Assembly: GCF_030052815.1 (NCBI RefSeq)
Contig: NC_079507.1
Span: 14,406,141 to 14,470,140 of the forward strand
Length of the DNA: 64,000 nt
Origin: Hevea brasiliensis
Lineage: Eukaryota > Streptophyta > Magnoliopsida > Malpighiales > Euphorbiaceae
Direction of reading: 5' to 3'
Position numbers and translations under genes: made by a program. Shown piece after piece: positions 23,267 to 34,915 of the stretch. The notes beneath the pieces are model-generated. The model was not told the origin of the DNA. It saw only the letters and a program-made list of their open reading frames with translations, and did no database searches. How positions within the stretch are numbered: the stretch's first letter is position 1; each line of letters starts with the position of its first letter.

Positions 23267-23590
23267 GTGTGTATTGATGTAAGAGGGGAAAGTGGTCGCC
23301 TATGCTTCCAGGCAGTTAAGGTCACATGAATAGAACTACCCTACTCATGACCTGGAGTTAGCAGCAATTATCTTCACACTGAAGATATGGAGGCATTATT
23401 TATATAGTGAAAAATGCTGCATCTATACAGACCATAAGAGTCTAAAATATTTGCCAACCCAGAAGGAGCTCAATCTTAGACAGAGGCGATGGACTATGAT
23501 TGTGTGATAGATTATCATCCTGGGAAGGCAAATGTAGTTGCTGATACTTTAAGCAGGAAGTCCTTCACAGCTTTAAGATCTCTAAATGTC
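23267..23590 (+). pseudogene. RNase H remainder of Tekay C
   Basis: Resumes directly after the solo LTR. Readable pieces in more than one frame match the end of RNase H and the connection to integrase: VVAYAS-like text near 23,295, then IDYHPGKANVVADTLSRKS at about 23,508-23,565. It contains stops and frameshifts. Its continuity with 20,256 shows that the solo LTR is a clean insertion. Confidence 0.82.
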
Positions 23591-25180
23591 TGTCTGTCCT
23601 TAGCTCAAGATGGAGCTATTTTAGATGAGTTGCAAGTGAGGCCAAACCTGCTACAGCAGATATAAGATGGGCAGAGGGCAGATGAAAAATTAATGACCAT
23701 TGTAGGTAAAATTCCAGAGGGAAAGGAAACTGATTATGAGGTGAAAGCAGATGGGTGTTTGTACTACAGAGGAAGAGTGTGTGTACCAGATGATGAGGAA
23801 CTGAAGACTAGTATTCTGAAAGAAGCACACACTAGTGTTTATGCTATGCACCCGGGAAGCACGAAAATGTATAATGATTTGAAGCCTCATTATTGGTGGC
23901 TTGGTATGAAGAGGGATATAGCTGATTATGTGACTAAGTATTTGACATGTTAGCAAGTTAAAGCAGAACATCAAGTTTCATCAGGATTGCTACAGCCTAT
24001 AAGCATACCTGAATGGAAATGGGACCGGGTTACTATGGATTTTGTTAGTGGTCTACCTCTCACCCAGAAGAAGCACGATGCATTATGGGTGATAGTGGAT
24101 AGATTGACAAAGTCAGCACATTTTCTTCCAGTTAGGACTGACTACTCACTGGAGAAGCTAGCAGAATTGTATATCAGTGAGATAGTTAGACTGCATAGAA
24201 TCCCACTTTCCATCATATCTGATCGAGACCCAAGGTTTACATCGAGATTCTCGAAAAAGTTGCAAGAAGCCTTGGGCACACAACTCTGTTTTAGCACAGC
24301 TTTTCATCCTCAGACGGATGGACAGTCAGAATGAGTAATCCAGGTAAACCTAAGAACTAATTGAATTTTCGCAATTAATAAATTGAAATGATGGTAACAA
24401 TGTGAATTATATGATAGATCCTGGAGGATATGCTAAGGAGTTGTGTCATTGAGTTTGAGGGGAGTTGGGATAGATACCTCCCACCAGCAGAATTCGCATA
24501 TAACAATAGCTACCAAGCTAGCATTCAAATGGCTCCGTATGAAGCACTGTATGGGAGGAAATGTAGAACCCCAGTGTGTTGGACTGAATTGGGTGAAGAT
24601 AAGCTGGTAGGACCAGACCTGGTGAAACAGATTGAGGAAAAAGTGAAAATAATCAAAGGTAACCTGAAGGTTGCCTCAGATAGACAAAAATCATATGCCG
24701 ACTTGAAGAGAAAAGAGATAGAGTATGCAGTTGGTGATAAAGTGTTTCTCAAAGTCTCACCGTGGAAGAAAGTACTGAGGTTTGGAAGGAAGGGTAAGTA
24801 AAGCCCTAGGTTCATTGGCCCATATGAAGTTATTGAACGTGCGGGACCAATGGCCTATCGGCTAGCTTTACCACCAGAACTAGATAAAATTCATAATTTA
24901 TTCCATGTTTCTATGCTGAGGAGATATCGCTCAGACCCTTCACATGTCATTTCCATGGAAGAGATTGAAATCCAACCGAACTTGACATTTACAAAAGAAC
25001 CTATACAAATCCTAGCTCGGGAAGTGAAGGAACTGAGAAATAAACAAATTCCACTGGTGAAAGTGCTTTGGAGGCACCACAACACTGAATAGGCAACTTG
25101 GGAAACTGAAGAGACGATGAGGCAACAGTTTCCTCAACTGTTTGCATCAGGTAAATTTCGAGGACGAAATTTTAATTAGA
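23591..25180 (+). pseudogene. Integrase of Tekay C with chromodomain and intron-like insert
   Basis: Zinc-binding N-domain: HTSVYAMHPG near 23,828, then YLTC with a TAG directly after it near 23,953; the first Cys of the usual CLTC is Tyr here. Catalytic core: Asp in TMDFVSG (24,038-24,040), Asp in ISDRDP (24,221-24,223) and Glu in GQSE (24,329-24,331), so the D,D,E set is present. A TGA at 24,332 follows. A 74-bp insert (24,344-24,417) interrupts the core. The C-domain includes KVFLKVSP, GPYEVIERAGPMAYRLALP and HVSMLRRY. The chromodomain (about 25,030-25,150: VKVLWRHHNTE, a TAG stop, ATWETEETMR) would guide integration to heterochromatin. Stops at 24,799 and 25,090 also break the frame. Confidence 0.9.
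24344..24417 (+). other. 74-bp intron-like insert in integrase
   Basis: Begins gtaaac after cag and ends gatag before atcctggag. It is AT-rich and 74 nt long, so it is not a multiple of three. Upstream the integrase is in the frame of 23,987 and downstream in the frame of 24,430. Removing exactly this segment joins the two frames at VIQ and ILEDM. This fits a short GT-AG intron. An insertion by chance with these ends is the alternative. Confidence 0.55.
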
Positions 25181-25190
25181 GGGGAAGAGT
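25177..25190 (+). promoter_or_regulatory. Polypurine tract of Tekay C
   Basis: tagaggggaagagt, directly before the 3' LTR start tgtaacatcc. Confidence 0.82.
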
Positions 25191-28100
25191 TGTAACATCC
25201 TCACTTTAGCTAGTCTATATAGTCTACTGTTTCAGTGACCAATGTTGGTCTGGGCATCTAGAATGTTTGAAATTATAAATAGACTAGAGTGAGGAGTTTT
25301 AAAGAAACTAAATAATGCTCATAAACATCAAGGAAAAATTTTAGAAACCAAATACACTAAGGTTAAACGAGCCGAAACCCCAGGGATGAGTAACCTGAAG
25401 GGGAAGTGACGGTGAAGGCCGTTAGCAACCCTAGACCCAGGGGAAAAATTATAAAATAATTATTGGGACTCCAGAGAAGGATTATTGAGGTTCTTATGGC
25501 ATTAGAATGCCAAGAAAATTATTAGAAAAATTTTTCAATCGGTACAGACAATTTTGGCTCGTTAAGCCAAATGGAGGACATTTTGGTCATTCTGCCTTCA
25601 GAGATGATTTTTGGCCAACTTGTCCAGTTAAATAAATAATTTATATAACATAAAATATAAATAAATATTGTTAAAAATTTAATTGAAATTAAATAGATAA
25701 GAAATGGAGAGAAAATGAAAGAAAATGGAATTATAACATCATCATGATGTCATTAAAATTCTCCCAACCAATCCAATGTTGACACATGGCATAATCTTAT
25801 TTAAAAGAAGCTAAATGGGCAGAAAATGAAGAAGAAAAATCAGAACTCTCTAGCTCCTTCTCTTTGCCGTCACCCATTCCACCATGGCCACCATGAGCAA
25901 GCTTTTTCAAGCTTGATTTCACTAACTTCTACCCAACAGAACCCTAACCTAGCAACACAAAAAAGTGTTCTTGCATCTTGGTGAGTCTTTTGGGAGCAAA
26001 AAGAAAAAGAAAATAAGAATTCTAGCAAGTGGGAGACTTCACTCCATTAGAGGTTTGTGACCTAACCTTGGTTTTTACTTCAAGTTCATGTTTATGGACT
26101 ATAAATGAGAGCAAATGACAAATAAAATTGATGAAATACCATTGGTATGCTAACCCTAAATTTCAGCAGCCTTGGTTGGGGTATGATTGTGATGAGTTTT
26201 ATCGAGCTAACATGCTAGTATGGCTGCCCTTAAATTGCATCTCTTAAGTGGAATGTTGAAATGCAATGATATTGTATGGTATGTGATGTTTGAGTTAGGG
26301 TTTTGGGATGGAAAATGAGACTTTGATCATATGATGATGAAAGTAGGTTTAATGGTCAAGTAGTGACCATTTGGTTCTGTTTAAATAAAAAATGAAGTGA
26401 ATTGTGTAGTAGGATTAGAGTTTGGTGTAGCTGCCCTTGGTGACTTGCAGGACTGGACATGAGTCCAGCAGGTTTGGGCAGCAATAACTAGAATTGTAGA
26501 GGTTCAATTGGTATAAGGCCAATTGGACACGAAACTAGACACATAATGGCACAACTTTGGTGAAGAAATCATGCCCAGAAAACCAAACCAAGTATACCAA
26601 AAGATTACCCTAATCTGGGTGACCTGCATTCTGCCTGGGCAAAATGACCAAATGAACAATATTTAGTCATTTAGCCATAACTCAGTGTAGAAAGGTCCAA
26701 TTGACCTGAAATTTTACCAGAAACAAGCTGAGATATAGATCAACAACTTTTGTGAAGAAACATAACCCAAATTATGAACATAACATATTCAAAAAATGAC
26801 CTGAATTCATTGCTCCTAATACTGTAGATTTGGTCAGTCCAAAAATTCTGGAAAAATTTCAATCTGGCCAGTTGTGGTTTTTGGGCCATAATTTGAGTAA
26901 CAAAACTCAAAATGGGGTGATTCAAAAAAGGAAATGCAACTAGACAAAATAAGGAACAACTTTCATGTTGATCATTTTGCCAAATTCCCACTGCAAAAAT
27001 GACTAATGAAACAGTAAACAAAAAGCTTGAAAACTAAAAATTCTGTCCAATTAACATTAAGCTTAGAAATGGTATTGGCAACCAATACCAACAATTTTAG
27101 AATGCATAATGTGGTATGTTGGGAGTATTAGAACCAATGTACCTATTGTCTATGCAAAAGTCAACATTTTAGTTGATCAATGAAATGAATAGTAACACCT
27201 AAACTTAAATTTCAAGAATTATAAAGTTTAAAAGTGTAATATGCCCTCGTACACCTAGCAAGATTGGTTTGGATAGGTTGGCATGCTAATAGGGTTCTGT
27301 TAGCAGTACTGCATATGGATTCATGCCATTTTATTTTTCATGGCTTTCCATGCCATTCTGTGGCATAATAGCCTTTGGCTATGTTATTTGAGTTGTTACA
27401 CTCGGGTGTTATCCCTGATAATTATTACAGTTTATTAGCTGTCTTATTGCACACCGGGAGACACAATGTGACCGATGGTGTGATGGTCCGAGGTACTTAG
27501 TACCAGTGCCAGTTTACCCATTTATCCAGTCCAGTCGACTAGTATGGGTTACTTGGGCAATGTTAACAAATCTTACCAAATTTAAATTGAATAATACTGC
27601 AAATAATATCAGAAATTAAGTCTACCAAAAAAATGTAAACATACATTCTGCCTGCTTATCTTTATTTTATTTTACTTTATTTTATTTTATTTTATATTGT
27701 CACCACTAAGCAGAATTGCTTAACGCATCGCTTTTGCCACGCGCAGGTACTGGAGACCTAGCTGGGGAGCCCAGCAGACATCAGACAGGGTGAGCCTTCA
27801 GAGCTGCATCCGGAGTCCAGAGTCACCTCATCTCTGCAGTGCATATGGTAGGACATTAGGCTTTTGGGTAGCATTTTGTATTTTGTATTAGTTTTGGGAT
27901 TGTAACTATAAACTCTTGAAATCATTTGATGATGTAAATATATGAAATTTCATATTATTAAAATTTTCTGTATATTATATTGAGAAATATTTATGAATGT
28001 GCTTCCAGTAATGAAGTGAAAAGAAAAAATTCTGAAAAAAATGTTGTGATTTGAGATTAAGATTTTGAGATTGATTTGAAATGTGTATAATGGAGTTTGA

Positions 28101-28336
28101 ATTTGGAAATTATATTGGAAGTGTTTTTAAACAGGTTTAGAAGAACTGTTTTTTCAATTTACAGCAGGCACTCTGCCGGATTTTCTATAAAAATTTTGAA
28201 AAAATTTAGATTTATCAAAAATTGTAAATAAATGAATTAAAAGGGATAAATTGTAATTAAAACATGTATTGGTGCTTCGGCACACTGAGTGGCATATCCT
28301 GCTCGGCTACACTGTAGACGGGTAAGGGGTGTCACA
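25191..28336 (+). repeat. 3' LTR of Tekay C (3,146 bp)
   Basis: Pairs with 14,201-17,347 along its whole length and ends gtgtcaca before the TSD ctggt. In its stem-loop element (27,706-27,723) one stem base has changed. Confidence 0.93.
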
Positions 28337-28341
28337 CTGGT
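28337..28341. repeat. Target-site duplication ctggt (right), Tekay C
   Basis: Matches 14,196-14,200. Copia integrase C-terminal reading resumes here on the minus strand. Confidence 0.92.
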
Positions 28342-29893
28342 TGTTCTATGAGGAACAGTTGTAGATGTTTCATCAACGGGTGTAGGTTGACTAGATGGAT
28401 CTATATCCATATGATCTATTGGTTGGTCAGGATTCTCTAATTCCAACTCTATTTGCCTTCCTTTGCCTCCTTCTTGAACAAACTGTTGTTCAAGAAATGT
28501 GGCATCTCTACTCACCACAACCTTTTGTGATGTAGGCAAATAAAAATAATATCCAAAACTATCTTTTGGATATCTAACAAATCGACCCTTTTCTGATATG
28601 GTTTCCAATTTATCAATGTTCAGCTTTTTGATATAAGCTGGACAACCCCAAATCTTAACATGCTTAAGACTTGGTTTTCTTCCATACCATATCTCATAAG
28701 GTGTGGAAGAAACTGATTTTGATGGAATCCTATTCAGAATATACAAAGCTGATTCTAATGCAAATCCCCAAAAGGAGATTGGCATATCTGTATAGCTCAT
28801 CATACTATGTACCATATCCAATAGGGTATGATTCTCCTTTCAGATACACCATTCAGCTATGGCGTTCTTGGAGGAGTCAGCTAGGAAACTATGCCATGCT
28901 CTCTCAAGTATTCATCAAATTCATTACTCAAATATTCACCTCCACGATCTGATCGAAGAGCTTTAATACTCTTTCCTGTTTGATTCTCTACTTCAGATTT
29001 AAATTCTTCGAACTTTTCAAAAGATTCATGTTTGTATTTCATCATATACAAATACCCAAACCTTGATTTATCATCATTAAAGGTAATAAAGTAATAAAAA
29101 CCGCCTCTAGCTATTTCCTTAAATGGACCACATACATCACTATGTATTAGCTCCAAAATATTTTCAGCCCTTAGCCCTTATCCAATAAAGGGTGATCTAG
29201 TCATTTTGCCCTGAAGGCAAGATTCACAAGTTGGAGTAGGCTCGGAGCCCAATGAGGATAAAATCCCCATTTTCTCCAGTTTTGCAATCCTATCTTCTAC
29301 AACATGACATAATCTTAAGTGCAAAATATGTTTTGAACTTGAGTTGGTTTTTACCATGGCATTGCATTCATTTAGATCACTTGCATTCATTTTGTGTTTG
29401 TCATTATTATCTAAATAATAAAGGCCTTCATTCATATAACCCGAACCAACATATTTATTTCCAAAATAAATATTGCAAACATCATCTATGAATTGAAATT
29501 CATAGCCATTTCTAGTCAAACTAGATATAGAAATGATGTTCTTAAAAGCATCAGGTACATATAAAATATTATCCAAACACAAAGCATGTCCAAACATGTA
29601 AAAAGATTTCGATCCTATGGCTAAAGCTTCAATAGTTGAACCATGGCCAATCTGGACTCTAACATCTTGAGAACGCAAGCTGCTACTATTTGCTAGTTCC
29701 TGCATATCATTAGAAATGTGAGAACTGGCACCAGTATCTAAAATCCAAGCTGTAGATGAACTATGAGTATCACCAGAATCTAAATAATAAGATATGGACA
29801 TACCTTCCGAAGGTTTATCCTTCTTGTCCTTCAGAGAAGCAAGATACTCCGCGCCCTTTCCAAAGGCCCATCCTTCCGCAAAGGGAAACACTT
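28342..29893 (-). pseudogene. Protease and integrase of copia B
   Basis: Minus strand, in order. Protease: WILDTGASSHIS (DTGAS at about 29,724-29,738), the classical aspartic triplet. GAG-pre-integrase region: HLRLCHV and CESCLQGK (Zn-binding His/Cys, about 29,230-29,310). Integrase core: first Asp in LIHSDVCGPF (near 29,140), second in LRSDRGGEYL (near 28,940), Glu in GVSERR (28,839-28,841). The C-terminal part runs SFWGFALESALYILNRIPSK to about 28,342. Stops lie near 28,879 and 28,855, and frames change at the gag junction near 29,880. The Tekay interrupts the polyprotein just after this segment. Confidence 0.88.
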
Positions 29894-30661
29894 TCCTTTG
29901 CCTCCATCAGCTTTAGTCTTCCCTTTCTGTTTAGCTATTTTCTTGGAAGAACTAGGAATCTGAGGTTTCTTTTTCTTATTGCCCTTCTTCTTGTTGGACT
30001 TTCCAGCTGAAGAGGATGCAATCAAAGCTACCTCTTTTCTTTTATTGCCCGGAATATTCTTTTGGGCAATAACCAGCATGGTGAGTAAACCAGTTAAGGT
30101 GCATTCCTGTTTAGTCATATGGAAATTTGTCACAAAATTCCTAAAAGACTTAGGAAGGGACTGAAGGATCAAATCCGTTTGTAGTTGGAAATTCATGTTG
30201 AAGTCAAGATGCTCCAACTGCTCAATCAGTCGAATCATCTTGTGGATATGATCCCCAGCATTCTGTCCCTCAGACATCCTCATGCGGAACAGCTGCCTAG
30301 ATATCTCATACCTAGCATTCTTACTGTGCTCACCATACAACTCTTGTAGGTGAAGGAGGATCTCACTCACACTCTGCATGTTCTCATGCTACTTCTGTAA
30401 GTCATTACTCATGGAAGCAAGCATGTAATACTTAGCTCTCATATCATGCTCCTTCCACTTGTCCAAAGTTTCATGTTCCTCTTGAGTGGCCTCTGGAGGT
30501 GAGGGACCATGAACATTTGAATCTAGAACATATCCTATATGTTCAAGGTTCAGGACAAGTTTCAAATTTCTTAGCCAATCAGAGAGATTAGGTCCCGTCA
30601 ACCTATTGCGATCAAGTATGCTTGCAAGGATATTGGATGGTGGTGGTTGTTCTGTGCTCAT
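29831..30661 (-). pseudogene. gag of copia B
   Basis: Minus strand. Starts MSTEQPPPSNILASILDRNR at 30,661, with a UBN2-type gag domain (LSDWLRNLKLVLNLEHIGYVLD, ATQEEHETLDKWKEHD, LQELYGEHSKNARYEISRQL, LILQSLPKSF, TKQECTLTGLL). A Lys-rich tail (KSNKKKGNKKKKP) follows. One stop near 30,390 splits it. The zinc-knuckle region near 29,880 is scrambled by frameshift, with only one Cys left (KGKCFPL). The role in the element is particle formation. Confidence 0.88.
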
Positions 30662-32417
30662 TATTATCAGAAAATTAACTGCAGAAAATAACCAGATTAA
30701 TTAGTAAATGTATCAAGTAATTAACCAAAATGATTATGGTCTTTTAATCAAATTGGTCCTCCCACTAACTTAGCGAATCCTACACTTCCAAAGTAGAAAA
30801 CGGAAATCCTAGTTGGATGGATTTCTAGTGGGTGATTGAATTCTTATAATTCTATTGATCATCCTTAAGTACATCCGTTATTGGAATTATAATAAACTAT
30901 AAGTGAGCAACTCCTTGCCCATCACATCTCATGTGAGGTTCAATCCTTTACCTAGTCCCTAATGCTCAAAATCTCAGGTACATCCATTATTGACTTATCT
31001 TGCATTAGTTAAGTTGATCCCATTGAGCCAGTAATTATGCAAATAATTTTAATGTCCTCAAGTACATCCAGTATTGACCACCAAACCATTTACATATTTA
31101 CAACATCTCATGCTTAACAATTATTCTTAAGAAAATCTCTTAAATTAATTGCATCTTATGCAACTATTTAAAATTTCTTAAAATAATTGCCCCAATAGAG
31201 GGCCCATGTTATAATTACTTTAATTATAGCATTTCCAACTTAATCATTTGTTTGGAAGATTTTATGGTCATCCTAATTACTATTAAGGTCTCACTTTACA
31301 CATTATCCATTTAGCATGCATATGTCATATAATTGCATACATTCCCATACATCTCATGCATTCATGGATAAGCAGTAAATATGGTATGATCATGGACTTT
31401 CTAAGGGATTCAATTCTGAGCCACCAAGAATTGAATCAGGGCATTCCTAGGGACATTTCATTCACTCATTTTACAAGAGTTGCTGAAGGAGTACAAAATC
31501 AACACTTGATCTTGAATTCCTCCCACTGGTCCTACTAATGCTCTTGACCTCCTTGAACTTCTTGCAATCCAATATTACATAGTAATTCTTGGCATACCAA
31601 GGCAAATAAATAAATGAAATTACAACCCAAAAATTATTACAAACTTAATAATACATGCCCAAAATAAATTAAAATAAATTAATTAATTTACAATCCCAAA
31701 GAAACATAAAAGAAATAAATCCAATCACATTAGTCTTTTATAGTCCATGATCATCCATCATGCATATCACTATTTAACAATTAAATAAAACATACATACT
31801 TAAATTAAATTGAATATCTCATATTCAACTTAAAAATCTAGATTTGAATATAATTCAAATAAATTTAAAAATTCAGATTTGAATCTCATTCAAACAAATT
31901 TAAAAATTCAAATTTGAATCACATTCAAACAACCTTAAAAATTCAGATTTGAATCACATTCAAACAATTTTTAAAAAATTAGATTTGAATCACATTCAAA
32001 CAATTTTTAAAAATTCAGATCTGAATATTATTCAAACAACTTTAAAAAATCAGATTTAAATATGATTCAAACAACTTTAAAAATTTAGATTTGAATCACA
32101 TTCAAACAACTTTTAAAATTCAGATTTGAATCACATTCAAATAATTTTTAAAATTCTGATTTGAATCAAAATTTAATTATGTGATTAAAATTCTAATTAA
32201 ACAATTTAATTAGACATAGGATGAGCTTTTAGATCATACAACAATTGCAAATTAAAAAGCCAAACCTTGAGCCACCCATGGAAACACAACCTTGTGCACC
32301 ATTAGGTGTTCTCTTGCATGCCACCACACATCCATCGCAACCAGCAATGGATAAATCATCTCATGATCAAAACACACAATTAAATCATATACTCAACAAT
32401 CTAAATGGCAAATATAG
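30662..32417 (-). other. Untranslated leader of copia B
   Basis: About 1.75 kb between primer site and gag start with no readable ORF on the minus strand. It contains the 35-bp tandem array (31,841-32,180) and AT-rich sequence. A long leader of this kind would hold packaging and translation signals. I cannot point to any specific one. Confidence 0.7.
31841..32180 (-). repeat. Tandem array, 35-36-bp unit, about 10 copies
   Basis: The unit gatttgaatcacattcaaac plus a tttaaaaattca linker recurs with starts at 31,841, 31,876, 31,911, 31,946, 31,982, 32,018, 32,053, 32,088, 32,123 and 32,158. Each unit contains a short inverted pair (tttgaat / attcaaa). There are no unique spacers, so it is a minisatellite and not a CRISPR. 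Confidence 0.9.
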
Positions 32418-32431
32418 TGGCTCTGATACCA
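32418..32431 (-). promoter_or_regulatory. Primer binding site of copia B (initiator tRNA-Met)
   Basis: Minus strand tggtatcagagcca, 2 bp after the 5' LTR end. It is complementary to initiator tRNA-Met as in most plant copia elements. Confidence 0.9.
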
Positions 32432-32433
32432 AT

Positions 32434-33637
32434 TGAAGGAACGGAAGCGTGAAAAACACAAGTTTATACCATTGAATTCAAAATTTTTCACCTAGGGTCA
32501 CATGCATCATGCAAGATTTATTTTTATCTATTTGATTTCAATGATAAACAATATATTAAAACTCTTTTAATATGTTTTTGGATCTGTATTTTCCATTTAA
32601 GATTTTAGAATTAATCAGATTAATTTTAGAACCCTAGATTAAATCAAGAACAAACACACTAACCTCTTGATGCACTGTAGTGTATTTACGCCTTTGAGAT
32701 TCGTCTTCAGGACACCAGATGTTGTCCCTCTAGCTTGTCCACACCAAGAACACCTATGGAAGCCCTTGAATAGCTTCTAAAGATTTTATATTATTTAGAA
32801 AATCAAGTTTTTCCTTTTAAGAGATTAAAGATGTAAACAGGACACCAGAAATAATTTCTAGTATTTTTAATTCAAGAGATTGTTTGCTAATCTCTTGGAA
32901 TGAATGAGAGATGAAGAAGAAAAGAAGTGAGAGGCGGCCAAGGGGTGGCGGCACCTTTGGGAGCAGCAGCTTGTATTTTTATTTTTTTATAACAACACTT
33001 ATATAGCTAGGTCACCACTTAAACCCTTTCTACATGTCACCCTTTGATTGGTTCTAGGTTTAATTGACCCAATAACATTGTGCCAAGTGTCAAACCTATA
33101 TTTAATCTTAATTTTAATCATCTTATATGATTAAAAGACATTTGACAAGCTTATGTGTAATTCCATGTGTCACCATCTCATGGTGCCACATGTCATCCTG
33201 TGAAACGACCAAAATGCCTCTGTGTCTTAATTTTGAGTTCTTAACCCAAAATAATTATTTCTCTTCTTCTAATCAATTTATATCAAATATAAATTAATTA
33301 AATAATCTCTATTAATTAATTTCTCATTAATTAAATTCATATTTAAATACTTTAAATATAAATTTAACTTATACTATATATCCAATAATCTAGATTTGGT
33401 TTCAAGTCATGCTAGGGACTTTGCAATCTAATTGCAAACCAAACTTATTTATGATTAAACTCTTTAATTAATTAATTAAATCATATTTAATTAGGTGATA
33501 ACTTGTGTATGTGTGTGACTTACTAGGCTCATCACTAATTGGCAATGAGATATGATATCAACTTTTAATATCATCAGAACTCTTTCTTACCATAAATGAT
33601 TTCTCTAAATCATTTTATGCACCTCATAGACCATGGT
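32434..33637 (-). repeat. 5' LTR of copia B, truncated
   Basis: Collinear with 10,414-11,624 of the 3' LTR and then stops abruptly at ...catagaccatggt, where Athila integrase text begins. About 0.9 kb of the U3 end is missing. The TATA box (32,998-33,005) remains. Confidence 0.88.
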
Positions 33638-33778
33638 AAGTTGCATTCTCGTTGAATTGGACCCTTTGTTGTTATTAAAGTATTTCCTTATGGTGCAGTT
33701 GAAATTCAAAGTTTAGGAACTAACAAAGTGTTCAAGGTCAATGGTCATAGACTCAAGCCATTTTATGAGGGGTTTTAG
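33638..33778 (+). pseudogene. Integrase C-terminal end of Athila A
   Basis: Readable in one frame: KLHSR, a stop (TGA), [17 protein letters not shown], then [17 protein letters not shown] and a TAG at 33,776. The matching segment of the other Athila is 45,784-45,915. The stretch between 10,413 and this point in an intact integrase (third catalytic residue and about 150 residues) is absent. Confidence 0.82.
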
Positions 33779-33984
33779 GAGCATACAGTGGAGGAGCTCG
33801 AATTGAGTAACCCAATTTATGTGGATTAAGGAGCTATGCCATATCGAGCTAATTATGATAAACAAAAGCGCTTTTTAGGAGGCAACCCATGGGTGGCTTG
33901 TTAGCTACAATCAGATTTATTTTCTTTCCCTTATCTTATTTTATTTTCTAGGATATTTGTTTCTTTTCTTTTGCATTTGGGCTC

Positions 33985-34020
33985 TACATTGGGGGCAATG
34001 TAAGTTTTAAGTGTGGGGGA
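33985..34020 (+). promoter_or_regulatory. Hairpin and G-tract (internal PPT-like module), Athila A
   Basis: tacattg, gggg, caatgta gives a 7-bp stem with tetraloop, followed 9 bases on by gtgtggggga. The G-tract resembles this element's own 3' polypurine tract (gtgtgggaga at 34,941). It could be a second plus-strand primer site or an RNA structure. The function is inferred. Confidence 0.45.
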
Positions 34021-34915
34021 TAAGAAATTTGTTGCTGCAATTTTTGAAAAATTTAAAAATAAAAAAAATAAAAAAATGAAAAAAAAAATAATAATAAATC
34101 GTTCTCATAAGCTTGATTCATAATTCTATATTAACTCTCGGAGAGAAGTGCTTTGTCCTTGAAATGACTTTTCTACTTTAGGTTGAATTTTTGAAATTTT
34201 AGGCAAGGTAATAGTAACTTTAATGATGGATTTTCCCTCTTCTCCATATCATAGAGCAATTTTTTCTGCATAAATCATTTAGGCTTGATTTAATGATGAA
34301 ATGATTAGTTATGTGTGCTTTAAACTGATGTCATGCATACTTCAGAACTTTGTTTAATCTATCAGGGCACTTTATAATATGTAGATGCATAAATTAGGGG
34401 AAATAAAAGGCTAAACTTGAAAATTGCTCCACTATATTAGTTAAGCAAAGTAACCAGGGGTTTTCATGAGCCCCATGTCGATTCTCAGGCCAAAAGCTAG
34501 CTAGGATATGAGCAAGGTACTTTTCTGAAGGTGATGGTTAAAATAAAGAAAAAAAAAGTAACTGTGATGAGAGAGAAGTACCAATTTAAAACAAATAAAA
34601 AAAAAGAGCCCATTTCTATCTCCCCTAAGATTTGCAAAGAGCTATAATTGTTGTACCTTGATAAATTAACCTTGTGTTTTGGTATGTATTGATTTAAAAT
34701 TTTATGGAACTTTAATTGTGTGAGCTTAATTGATTTAAAGCCTTTTATTTTGTGTTGGAGAATTATTGATATATTGGTATGGTGTTGATGGAATTTGTTG
34801 TGATGGTTATTACCTTACTTGCCTCTTCTTTCAAACTTTTAATCTTTTGTTAGAGAATGTTGTGATAGGATGAAGTTAAGGAACTTCTAAGTGGAGTTGA
34901 TTGATAGTTTAAGTC

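Larger units (their letters stand above)
14201..28336 (+). mobile_element. Tekay/Del-type chromodomain Ty3/gypsy element C
   Basis: A complete element with LTRs of 3,147 and 3,146 bp, TSD ctggt, Met-type primer site, gag with zinc knuckle, protease, RT, RNase H, integrase and a C-terminal chromodomain, then a polypurine tract. The solo LTR at 20,262-23,266 interrupts the RNase H region. Chromodomain plus long LTRs place it among chromoviruses, most like Tekay. The coding region carries many stops and at least one frameshift, so the copy is not autonomous. Confidence 0.93.
10414..33637 (-). mobile_element. Ty1/copia element B, minus strand, with Tekay inserted
   Basis: On the minus strand the order is 5' LTR (32,434-33,637, truncated), Met primer site, long leader with a 35-bp tandem array, gag, protease, integrase, [Tekay insertion 14,201-28,336], RT, RNase H, polypurine tract, 3' LTR (10,414-12,523). 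Integrase before RT is diagnostic of Ty1/copia. No TSD is visible, because the right end has lost about 0.9 kb of LTR together with part of the Athila target. The clade is uncertain. The RT and RNase H look closest to Tork/Angela-type elements. Confidence 0.88.

Noticed and set aside
31841..32180. CRISPR-like regular repeat
   Set aside because: Units are directly adjacent with no unique spacers, lie in a plant retroelement leader, and differ by substitutions.
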